Positions 18,694 to 26,257 of a stretch of 64,000 nucleotides of DNA are shown here, one piece after another. Origin of the DNA: Fibrobacterota bacterium (GTDB lineage Bacteria > Fibrobacterota > Chitinivibrionia > Chitinivibrionales > Chitinispirillaceae); NCBI GenBank assembly GCA_023459055.1, contig JAEWVR010000030.1:26495-90494 (forward strand), read 5' to 3'. Positions within the stretch are counted from its first letter, which is position 1. The number at the start of each line of letters is the position of its first letter. Both the position numbers and the translations under genes were made by a program. The notes under the pieces were generated by a model, which made no database searches, had not been told where the DNA came from, and was given only the letters and a program-made list of their open reading frames with translations.

Positions 18694-19740
18694 ATGGCTC
18701 GTTTAAAGACAATTGATTACGTAAACGGAAAAATACAGATCATTGATCAGACACTGCTGCCCAATGAGCTGAAATATCTTACTATTGAAACAGTAAAAGA
18801 TATGTATGATGCAATCAAGGTGCTTAAGGTTCGCGGGGCTCCTGCGATTGGTATTGCCGGAGCGTTTGGTGCATGTCTGGGGGTTGCTGATGTTGCTTCT
18901 AATACAACAATTGATCAGTTTGAAGCAATTTTTATCAGGAATGCAGATTATCTTAATAGTTCACGTCCAACTGCAGTAAATCTTCAATGGGCAATCAACA
19001 GAATGAAAAAGAAGATGCAGAGTATGCTCCCACTCAATGATATCAGGCTTATCAGGGAAAAACTTCTGGATGAAGCAGTCGAGATTCTTGAGGAGGACCG
19101 CAGAACCGGGCGGGCGATCGGGGAGGCTGGTTTTGAACTGCTGAAAAATAAAAAGACCATTTTGACCCACTGTAATGCGGGGGGACTTGCAACTGCAGAA
19201 TATGGAACTGCGCTTGCTCCTGTTTATATTGGTGCTGAAAAGGGACACATTTTTCATGTGTATTCCGATGAGACCCGTCCGCTGCTTCAAGGCGCACGAA
19301 TCACGACATTTGAACTGATGCATGCGGGGATTCCGGTAACTTTGATTTGTGATAATATGGCAGCATCGGTAATGGCAAAGGGAAAGATTGATGCGGTGAT
19401 AGTCGGGGCTGATCGTATTACACGTAACGGTGATACCGCAAACAAAATCGGAACCTACGGTGTAGCGTTACTTGCAAAAGCGCACAATATTCCGTTTTAT
19501 GTAGCAGCTCCATTCTCGACGTTTGATCTTACCATGGAATGTGGTGAACAGATTCCGATCGAGGAACGTGATGCAGAGGAGATCACCTGCGGTTTCGGAA
19601 AACAAACTGCACCAACCGGTGTCAAGGTGTTTAATCCCGCCTTTGATGTAACACCGAATAGTCTGATTACTGCGTTTATTACCGATAAAGGGGTGATCAC
19701 ACCGCCCTATGCTTCAACGATTGTGTCAACGTTAGGGTAA
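18694..19740 (+). CDS. mtnA: S-methyl-5-thioribose-1-phosphate isomerase MtnA
   Basis: A 348-residue enzyme of methionine salvage that isomerises methylthioribose-1-phosphate to methylthioribulose-1-phosphate. The N-terminal VRGAPAIGIAGAFG motif binds substrate phosphate. The catalytic cysteine in LTHCNAGGLAT is Cys160 and the catalytic aspartate in VGADRITRNGD is Asp240, the same numbers as in the Bacillus subtilis enzyme. Other mtn genes are absent here. A cold-shock-like gene follows by 6 bases. Confidence 0.96.
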   Translation: MARLKTIDYVNGKIQIIDQTLLPNELKYLTIETVKDMYDAIKVLKVRGAPAIGIAGAFGACLGVADVASNTTIDQFEAIFIRNADYLNSSRPTAVNLQWAINRMKKKMQSMLPLNDIRLIREKLLDEAVEILEEDRRTGRAIGEAGFELLKNKKTILTHCNAGGLATAEYGTALAPVYIGAEKGHIFHVYSDETRPLLQGARITTFELMHAGIPVTLICDNMAASVMAKGKIDAVIVGADRITRNGDTANKIGTYGVALLAKAHNIPFYVAAPFSTFDLTMECGEQIPIEERDAEEITCGFGKQTAPTGVKVFNPAFDVTPNSLITAFITDKGVITPPYASTIVSTLG

Positions 19741-19746
19741 TGTAGT

Positions 19747-19956
19747 ATGCGTGGAAGAGTCAGATTGTTTAATGATATTATCGGGACCGGATACCTGGAA
19801 CCGGATGATGGTTCACCGGTACTGAAATTTTCCTACAAGGATATTATCAAGCCAGGGTATCAGTTGCTCTATGAGGGACAAACGGTGAATTTCTCAATTC
19901 GTCAAACATCCCACGGTCCGCTCGCAGTGGAGATTTATCCTGATTGGGCCGAATGA
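19747..19956 (+). CDS. Small cold-shock-domain-like protein
   Basis: A 69-residue protein spanning one divergent cold-shock (OB-fold) domain. The pattern RGRVRLFNDIIGTGYLEPDDG parallels the GKVKWFN..KGFGFI of CspA, and LYEGQTVNFSI...HGPLAVEI parallels the C-terminal strands. Several aromatic RNP residues of CspA are replaced, so nucleic-acid binding may be weaker or altered. It begins 6 bases after mtnA and is likely cotranscribed. Identification is by pattern alone. Confidence 0.7.
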   Translation: MRGRVRLFNDIIGTGYLEPDDGSPVLKFSYKDIIKPGYQLLYEGQTVNFSIRQTSHGPLAVEIYPDWAE

Positions 19957-19973
19957 CAGGATCAAATTGTAAT

Positions 19974-19995
19974 GAGACGTGCCACCGCGCGTCTC
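19974..19995. terminator. Stem-loop between convergent genes
   Basis: GAGACGTG and CGCGTCTC form an 8-bp stem (one G-T pair) with a 6-base loop, just after the small cold-shock-like gene and before the convergent minus-strand gene. There is no clear T run, so it may be a 3' stabiliser rather than an intrinsic terminator. Confidence 0.45.
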
Positions 19996-20034
19996 ACAAT
20001 TGTTCTTAACTCTTTGCTACCAACAAAATCAAAA

Positions 20035-21090
20035 TCAATACACCATCACATCATCTGTCCTAAGCAGAACCTTCAGCAGTTCGAAAATTTCATTCTTCGA
20101 GCCGCAGTAACTCAACAGATCATGTTTCCCATGGCTCGGATGTGTCGCATCGCCTTTTGTAAATTGAAGCTCTATCTCACCGTATAGAAGTGTGCTTCCG
20201 TAGCCGTGGTTGTAACCTTGAATCGCGCCTTTTTTGCCATCTCTGCCTCCTGCAGGAATATCGACGCACTCGTCCTGCGTTTTAGGAAGATCGTGCGATA
20301 CTTTCACTACACAATACCAGATATCCGATTTGTCAAATGGCGCACAATAAACAATTTTTACCGGATTTTCCCAATCGGTACCATCAGGTTCAGTTGCACA
20401 TTTGAATGGATCTTTTGAGTCGATAAGGAATCGGGCGTAGTCAACATGTGTTGCAAACCGTGATGATGGCAGGGGGGAAAAGTAGGGGGTGACTTTTGAT
20501 GGATTACGTGAGGGAAAAAAGATTGTTCCCGGTCGTGATGTACCACATGTTGCCACCATTGTAATTGACCATGCACTGTAATGGTTACTAGATCCGGGAA
20601 TCAGCAGTGAATCAAAAATTGATACACCGGCAAATGCAATGCCACTGTCAAAAGGATCTTTTTGAACCGGAGAGAATGTTCGCCTTGATGTGCAATTATC
20701 AATCGTTTGGCGGGTGATGTAATTATAAATAGAAAAATTTTTGATATACTCAAAGTCAGTTGCCTTTTTGTAAGTTCCCGGATCTACAGAATCCTGCACA
20801 AGAAATCCATCAAATGATTCCGGATTTGTAAAAAAATAATCCTGCTGTGGTGCAATCCACTGTCGTTCACCCCCCAGGCACCAATCACGATTTTTAATCT
20901 GGTTGACAATATCAGGGTGAACAAAAAGCGTATTCGGGAGATCTGTTGACGGAAATAGGCCGACAACACGTCCACCAAACTCACTTATGAGAACAGATGA
21001 ATTTCCTGTACGTAAACGTTCTACTCGGGTAATCTGTGAATCTATTAGTGTTGTGTAAAGATGTTCTTCATTCCAGAGTTTGTTGTTCAT
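20035..21090 (-). CDS. Galactose-mutarotase-like protein (DUF4380/DUF6786 type)
   Basis: A 351-residue cytoplasmic protein without signal peptide. The N-terminal segment SEFGGRVVGLFPS followed by LGGERQWIAPQ resembles the start of proteins with an aldose-epimerase (galactose mutarotase-like) beta-sandwich, as in DUF4380 and DUF6786 families. The C-terminal half has CVDIPAGGRDGK and a GEIELQF strand. No catalytic His/Glu pair could be assigned with confidence, so the enzymatic activity is unknown. It is 24 bases downstream of the deacetylase start region's partner orientation, both genes reading leftward as a probable pair. Confidence 0.6.
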   Translation of the reverse strand: MNNKLWNEEHLYTTLIDSQITRVERLRTGNSSVLISEFGGRVVGLFPSTDLPNTLFVHPDIVNQIKNRDWCLGGERQWIAPQQDYFFTNPESFDGFLVQDSVDPGTYKKATDFEYIKNFSIYNYITRQTIDNCTSRRTFSPVQKDPFDSGIAFAGVSIFDSLLIPGSSNHYSAWSITMVATCGTSRPGTIFFPSRNPSKVTPYFSPLPSSRFATHVDYARFLIDSKDPFKCATEPDGTDWENPVKIVYCAPFDKSDIWYCVVKVSHDLPKTQDECVDIPAGGRDGKKGAIQGYNHGYGSTLLYGEIELQFTKGDATHPSHGKHDLLSYCGSKNEIFELLKVLLRTDDVMVY

Positions 21091-21114
21091 TGTAAAATCC
21101 TGCGTTGTTTGTGC

Positions 21115-21975
21115 TTAATAAGTAATATTCTGATATGTATCTCTCAATCGCCAGACCGGTGTACCTTTTGAAAAATGTGATAAAAGAACTGATACTGCCC
21201 GTGATACTGAGATGTAATTTCGGGGGTTGATTTTATGGACAATACTATCTGCAGATTCGAATTGATAAACGCCGTACACCGGGAACAAATCAGGAAAGCT
21301 GTTTTTTTTGTGATCTCTGTATATCGTTCCATACTTATACCCGACATCCTGTGCACATTGCCAGACTCTGCGATTAATACCTCCAAAGGGAAACGAGATA
21401 CTGGTAACAGGACATCCCGTTATATCCTCAAGAATCTTTTTGGATGTTTCAAGTTCAGTTCTCAGATCTGTATCGTTGAGATAGGGCAGGAATGCATGTG
21501 ATGATGTGTGGCTGCCTATCTCGTGACCATTTTCAGCAATCCGCCGGATTGCATTGTTGTCAAGATGCCGGTTGTGACGATAGACATCCCAGCTCGATTT
21601 TTTTCCACTAAATCCGGTGACACAAAAAATGGTGGTTTTAAAATTAAACCTTTCAATAATCGGCAGCGCATAATCCTCAACGCACTGAAAGCCATCATCG
21701 AATGTAAGCAGAATTGGCTTTTTACCCGTGAGTTTTTTGTCGCGTGATGATACCGTTACACCTTGATAATTTAAATTTTTCAGAAGCGTTATAAGTTGTT
21801 CAAAATTTTTAGTTGAGTAACAGGATAAATTTGGAAGCAGGGTTCCTGGCATTACAGAATGGAAAAGAAGTCCCGGTACGGAAATCTGCCTGTTAACTTT
21901 ACCAAGAAGCAGTGATGCAAGTACGCCCGCTGAGAAGGGTATTGCTGCTACAAAAAAAAGGGTATTGACTATCAT
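21115..21975 (-). CDS. Polysaccharide deacetylase (NodB homology) protein
   Basis: A 286-residue carbohydrate esterase 4 type protein. An N-terminal hydrophobic segment (residues about 1-25) anchors or exports it. The NodB domain shows motif 1 TFDDG, with the catalytic base and metal aspartates, motif 2 IGSHTSSH with both metal-binding histidines, and a motif 3-like SFPFGG. It should remove acetyl groups from N-acetylated glycans such as peptidoglycan, chitin oligomers or exopolysaccharide. The ribosome site before the ATG is poor. The gene lies just upstream of the mutarotase-like gene on the same strand. Confidence 0.88.
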   Translation of the reverse strand: MIVNTLFFVAAIPFSAGVLASLLLGKVNRQISVPGLLFHSVMPGTLLPNLSCYSTKNFEQLITLLKNLNYQGVTVSSRDKKLTGKKPILLTFDDGFQCVEDYALPIIERFNFKTTIFCVTGFSGKKSSWDVYRHNRHLDNNAIRRIAENGHEIGSHTSSHAFLPYLNDTDLRTELETSKKILEDITGCPVTSISFPFGGINRRVWQCAQDVGYKYGTIYRDHKKNSFPDLFPVYGVYQFESADSIVHKINPRNYISVSRAVSVLLSHFSKGTPVWRLRDTYQNITY

Positions 21976-22153
21976 GTCTGAAAAATATATTTAAAACAGT
22001 ATATTACAAAGATTATTAAAATAACGAACGAGAAGAAGAACCGTACAGTGCACAGATGATTAATGATATCATACCATTACAAACAATGTACGAACTGGTG
22101 TGGTTCAAATCAAAGTAATTGGGGGAGTAGTATTTAACAAAAAAGGAGTAGTA

Positions 22154-22432
22154 GTGAGTAAAGATAAAAGTGATAATGCACGTTTTGTTTGTCCAAATTG
22201 CGGCACAGACCTTTCTGAAAATGCAAAGGTGTGTCCAAATTGTGGCTCTGACGAAAGTACCGGGTGGTCTGAAAATACCTATCTGGATGGACTTGGGATA
22301 CCGTTTGAGGATGAATATGCTGAAATTAAGGAATCAGAATTTAAAAGCAAACGAAAACGTCAAGTCACTTGGGTAGCTGTAGTTGGTCTGATTCTTTTGA
22401 TACTCTTTGTGGTAATGATCTTTCGCTTTTAG
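22154..22432 (+). CDS. Tail-anchored zinc-ribbon protein
   Basis: A 92-residue protein with a double CPNCG zinc ribbon (CPNCGTDLS...KVCPNCGSDES, about residues 13-34), an acidic linker, a basic stretch (KSKRKRQ) and one C-terminal membrane segment (about 70-90). The GTG at 22154 is chosen because AAGGAG lies exactly 5 bases before it; an ATG at 22100 lacks a site. Topology predicts a cytoplasmic zinc ribbon on a tail anchor. The function is unknown. Confidence 0.7.
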   Translation: MSKDKSDNARFVCPNCGTDLSENAKVCPNCGSDESTGWSENTYLDGLGIPFEDEYAEIKESEFKSKRKRQVTWVAVVGLILLILFVVMIFRF

Positions 22433-22530
22433 CTTGATTACGTATACCAGAGCTTCTAATGTGGGGGAAGGGAGATGAATAAGAGATTCACAACGTTGCA
22501 GTTAGAAAACTGGTTAATAAAAACAGGAAT

Positions 22531-22562
22531 AAAAAAGAGGATTGTGATTATTCCTCTTTTTT
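22531..22562. terminator. Bidirectional terminator hairpin overlapping a coding end
   Basis: AAAAAAGAGGA and TCCTCTTTTTT form a perfect 11-bp stem around a 10-base loop. Read rightward it terminates the zinc-ribbon gene; read leftward it terminates the Roadblock gene. The last codons and the stop codon of the Roadblock gene lie inside the hairpin. Confidence 0.85.
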
Positions 22563-23285
22563 ACGTTTCATCGTCTCTTTAATTTTATTCTGCAGATAAA
22601 TGTAGTTTGTATCAGTTGGATTACCGGTATTTCGTGTCGAATCGACATCAAAAACTGGCTCATCACCCGGTTGTGCATGCAAAGGCATTTGCTGTGGCGG
22701 TTGATGTACCTTGGTCTGAGATGCCGGTTGAACTTTTGTTTGAGTTGGTTTGATTGATTCAAAAAACTCCTGAGGCTGGTAGAAGCTTTTTTGAGATTGT
22801 GTCGACTGCTGCGAATGTTGTTGTTGCATCGCCTGATCAAGCATGCCACCAAGGTCAAGATCAAGATTAACCTGATCCTCTGTTTTGTCATATACAAGGA
22901 AAAGACCGGCTTTGAGCTGGCGATCAAACTGGCGAACAAATACCTTCACTCTGTCAATGTTCGTCCTATCATCAAAAACAAGTGCAAGGAACGTGTTTTC
23001 ATCTACAACTGCAATATAGATATGTTTATCTTTGCCCTGATGATACATGGTGGAAAACTCATGTTCACCCATAAGCTGCGCAATGGCAAGCGTTGATGCA
23101 GAATTGCCGGCCACAAGTGCAGCCATTGAGACTGTATCAACCTGATCCAGTGAACCCTGATTAGTAAGCAATCTGCCATCTTTGTTTATCAGAACAGCAA
23201 GAAGCAGATCCGCTTTAACGACAAGTTGAGAAAGAACCAGGTTTAACCGTTCAATATCCTCGGGAAAAAGTATCATGTCCTTCAT
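22548..23285 (-). CDS. Roadblock/LC7 (MglB-like) protein with Gln-rich tail
   Basis: A 245-residue protein. Residues about 8-125 form a Roadblock/LC7 domain, the fold of MglB, the GTPase-activating partner of MglA in polarity control. The rest (about 145-245) is disordered and rich in Gln, Pro and Ser, ending in a basic-acidic tail. The start ATG shares one base with the stop of the upstream MglA-like gene (TGATG), so the two are translationally coupled and very likely bind each other. The Gln-rich tail is not a normal part of MglB. Confidence 0.85.
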   Translation of the reverse strand: MKDMILFPEDIERLNLVLSQLVVKADLLLAVLINKDGRLLTNQGSLDQVDTVSMAALVAGNSASTLAIAQLMGEHEFSTMYHQGKDKHIYIAVVDENTFLALVFDDRTNIDRVKVFVRQFDRQLKAGLFLVYDKTEDQVNLDLDLGGMLDQAMQQQHSQQSTQSQKSFYQPQEFFESIKPTQTKVQPASQTKVHQPPQQMPLHAQPGDEPVFDVDSTRNTGNPTDTNYIYLQNKIKETMKRKKEE

Positions 23286-24982
23286 CAGGGTGTTTCCCTG
23301 TTAAAAAACTTTGAAAGAAATCCCTTTTGCTGCTGCTGCTGTTGCTGCTGCTGCTGATCCTTAAGAGTACTTGGATTAACAACTGGTTTTTTGTTTGGTG
23401 TACGTTTTTGTTTATCAGGATCTACTGAAGTAAAAAACATAGCGTCATCATCATCCTGTCTCTGAGGAGGAGGTTGAATAGGTGGTTGGAATGTTGGAAC
23501 ATCCATGTTGTAGACGTCATAGTCGTTCTGCGCCGCATTTGCACCAAACTGAGGATTTTGAGGTCTCGGCTGCTGAAAATTTTGCGCAGGTTTTTGCACC
23601 TGTTGTGGCTGTTGTGGCGTTTGAGGTGCTGGCTGCTGAGCACGTCCACGTTTCTGCTTTTCTTCAATCTCCCGTTGATACTTTTCAATCTCAAGATCAA
23701 GATCTGTTTTGCCCTGACCAGCAAACTGATTTCTTTGAAAATCCTGTGGAGGAGGTGCAAATGGTTGTGCTGATGGCTGTTCAAGAAACATTTCAGCTTC
23801 TTCGTGCTGCTGATTAGTTCCAAGCGGTTCCATTGACATTGCATTAAAGGAATTAGTCTGATAATATTCGTTTGATACCTGTGGTGGTGCTTGCTCAAAA
23901 GAAGCTTCCTCAAAGTGTTCTTCAAATTGATTTGGTTGAAATGGCGGAGTTTTTTGAACAGGTGCCTGTACCGGTGCTGAATACTGGTTCTGATTAAATT
24001 GCGGCGGATTTCCAAATGGCTGCTGAGGTGCACGCTGTTGAAAAAATGGCTGCTGAGAACCTGGTGCCTGTGGTGGCATGCCAAATTGAGATGGAACAGC
24101 TTTTGGACCAGGACTCATCTGCGGTGGAACCATCCGCTGTTGCATTTGTTGCTGAGGTCTTGGAGGCTGCTGTTGAGGCGGCACTACAGGACGTGACTGC
24201 TGAGGTGGAATAAACTGCTGACGAGGCGGCTGGTATTGTTGATACTGCCCGCCCTGAGGCTGTTGTGGTGGCATCTGGTACTGGTTGTAATTACCTTGAA
24301 ACTGATTAGGCTGAGCATATTGATTCTGCTGAGGATTATACGATGGTTGAGCTGGTAATCCTTCAGGTGCCCTGGGTGATGCCGATGTACCACGTGAATA
24401 TTTTTTATTAAGATAATCAATAACGATTTTACCAATTAATTTTAATGAGTCAAAAACACCTTTACCCTTATTGGCAACGGCTTCACTCCACGGCAGATTG
24501 TATTTGTTAACAAGCTGCTGAAGCTCCTCAATTGGCATTGCATTCGGAAGATCCCGCTTGTTATACTGGATAATAATTGGTATGTTTTCTCTCTTATATC
24601 CATACTCCGCCAGGTTTTCCTCAAGATTCTGAAAACTTTCAAGATTTTCCTGAACTTTATCCGGACCTGAATCAGCAACAAATACAACGCCATCAACACC
24701 ACGAAGTACAAGCTTTCTGGTTGCATTATAATAAACCTGACCAGGAACAGTATATAACTGAAACTTTGTTGAAAATCCTTTAATCTTACCTAAATCCAAT
24801 GGAAGAAAATCAAAGAACAGAGTACGGTCTGTTTCCGTTGCAAGCGATACCATATCACTTTTATATTCAGGAGGAACCTTACGATGGATTACCTGAAGGT
24901 TGGTAGTTTTGCCGCTTAGACCCGGCCCGTAGTAAACAATCTTTACACTGATTTCTCTCGCAGCATAATTAATTGATGCCAT
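23285..24982 (-). CDS. MglA-like small GTPase with long Gln/Pro-rich tail
   Basis: A 565-residue protein. Residues 1-195 are a complete MglA-family GTPase: P-loop GPGLSGKT (19-26), TVPGQ in place of the usual DxxG switch II (78-82, typical of MglA) and NKRD (141-144). Residues 196-565 form a low-complexity, disordered tail rich in Gln, Pro and Asn with scattered Phe, ending in an 11-Gln run and a short basic-aromatic end (KGFLSKFFNRETP). MglA switches between GDP and GTP to set the leading cell pole for gliding and type IV pili in Myxococcus. Normal MglA is about 195 residues, so the tail is an unusual fusion. Its coupled partner is the Roadblock gene. Confidence 0.9.
   Translation of the reverse strand: MASINYAAREISVKIVYYGPGLSGKTTNLQVIHRKVPPEYKSDMVSLATETDRTLFFDFLPLDLGKIKGFSTKFQLYTVPGQVYYNATRKLVLRGVDGVVFVADSGPDKVQENLESFQNLEENLAEYGYKRENIPIIIQYNKRDLPNAMPIEELQQLVNKYNLPWSEAVANKGKGVFDSLKLIGKIVIDYLNKKYSRGTSASPRAPEGLPAQPSYNPQQNQYAQPNQFQGNYNQYQMPPQQPQGGQYQQYQPPRQQFIPPQQSRPVVPPQQQPPRPQQQMQQRMVPPQMSPGPKAVPSQFGMPPQAPGSQQPFFQQRAPQQPFGNPPQFNQNQYSAPVQAPVQKTPPFQPNQFEEHFEEASFEQAPPQVSNEYYQTNSFNAMSMEPLGTNQQHEEAEMFLEQPSAQPFAPPPQDFQRNQFAGQGKTDLDLEIEKYQREIEEKQKRGRAQQPAPQTPQQPQQVQKPAQNFQQPRPQNPQFGANAAQNDYDVYNMDVPTFQPPIQPPPQRQDDDDAMFFTSVDPDKQKRTPNKKPVVNPSTLKDQQQQQQQQQQKGFLSKFFNRETP
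23328..23358 (-). repeat. CAG/CAA trinucleotide run coding poly-Gln
   Basis: Ten to eleven consecutive CAG or CAA codons (read on the minus strand) encode an 11-Gln run near the C-terminus of the MglA-like protein. Mostly pure CAG units with two CAA interruptions make it prone to slippage in multiples of three. Confidence 0.8.
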
Positions 24983-25143
24983 GAACTCATCCTTCTGTTT
25001 AGATCAATGGCCTATAACATTCAGTATTATCCGGTTAATACCAGACAGAATACGTATGTAATATAGTTCTATTCGTATATATATGCAAGAAGCCATTTAT
25101 AGTTTTAAATATAAGTTCGAGTTTAATTCTTTTACATAATAAT

Positions 25144-26238
25144 TTATTTTTTTTCTGAAACTTTTTGTAAAAATTTCTTCTCAAGCCGTAAGTAACGCAT
25201 ATCTTTACTGGAGATTAGCCGTAAAGTATGCAGGTTTTGTTCTGTCACTGTATCTTTAAAATACTGTGATTTATAAAAAAGTTCTGCATATAATTTGTTT
25301 TCTTTTGCAATTTTGACCGGTACAATTGTGTTGCTTAAAAAACTGGAGATCGTTTTTTGCTGATAAATTATACCTTTATAGAAAATTTCTGAAAAAAGAA
25401 GCATAACCAGTATTATTGTCACAGTTATGAGAGATGAAACAATAATCGCATATAAAGGGTGCTCCCTGCTGAAACTTGTCTGCGATGTTGCTTCACTCAC
25501 AGTATTTTTTTGAAGCATTGAAAGAGCAGAAATCCTGTGTGACTGAAGAAGCGTCGCCAGTGCCTCATAAACTTTGTATTGTGTCAGACATGTTGTCTGA
25601 AATAGCTGTCTGACATTAAGCTTGCCATCAATCTTTGTAAAGAGATAATAGGCCGGAAGCTTGATAGGGTCAGGATTGAGCTCATCAGTTATATCTGATG
25701 GTTTTTCATCCGGCTTGAAAATCATATCCTCAGATATGACTGTAATCATCCTGTTCCATTCATCAAATCTGCGCATTGCTTCCATCACGATATTTTCAAT
25801 TGGGAAACTGATATCGCAAACAGTAAATGGATCAACTGTGCGTAGTGAACTGAAGTGGTAAGTACCGTGCTTCCATTGAAACAGGCTGCAGATAATATCT
25901 TCCAGTACAGATTCTCCAAAGGAGGTCATTTCGCTCTTTGTCAACAATCCTTTGTTGATAATATCTTTTGTCAAAGCATCAATATCATCCTCAAACGAAC
26001 TGATATGGCCTTTAACTATTTCTGGTGGCTGAAGCTTTACTTCGACAAGATACATTGATAATTTTGTAACGAATTTCTCATTTTCGGTTTCAGCACCTAC
26101 AATTAATCCGTTTTTAAAAATAACGATACCATCCGAACGCCCATCATTTAATATGAGTTTTCCGGTAATCTTCTGCTGTGTAAGCAGTTGAAATACATCT
26201 GCAAGAATGAACTCTTTGAGCGTCCCGCTTAAGACCAC
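25144..26238 (-). CDS. PATAN (DUF4388) domain membrane protein
   Basis: A 364-residue protein whose N-terminus (LSGTLKEFILADVFQLLTQQKITGKLIL, described by its ends, about residues 3-30) is a PATAN/DUF4388 domain. That domain is common in two-component and polarity systems beside MglA/Roadblock genes. The middle (about 75-255) resembles a second helical module with PATAN-linked winged-helix style. One membrane segment lies near 262-285, and a basic periplasmic or cytoplasmic tail follows. It precedes the MglA-like gene on the same strand, separated by 161 bases, and follows the TPR gene by 19. Confidence 0.8.
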   Translation of the reverse strand: MVLSGTLKEFILADVFQLLTQQKITGKLILNDGRSDGIVIFKNGLIVGAETENEKFVTKLSMYLVEVKLQPPEIVKGHISSFEDDIDALTKDIINKGLLTKSEMTSFGESVLEDIICSLFQWKHGTYHFSSLRTVDPFTVCDISFPIENIVMEAMRRFDEWNRMITVISEDMIFKPDEKPSDITDELNPDPIKLPAYYLFTKIDGKLNVRQLFQTTCLTQYKVYEALATLLQSHRISALSMLQKNTVSEATSQTSFSREHPLYAIIVSSLITVTIILVMLLFSEIFYKGIIYQQKTISSFLSNTIVPVKIAKENKLYAELFYKSQYFKDTVTEQNLHTLRLISSKDMRYLRLEKKFLQKVSEKK

Positions 26239-26257
26239 GGCATATCTCCTTACAAAT

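Noticed and set aside
23474..23817. Long open frames opposite the Gln/Pro-rich tail
   Set aside because: They arise because CAG/CCA-rich coding sequence lacks stops on the other strand.
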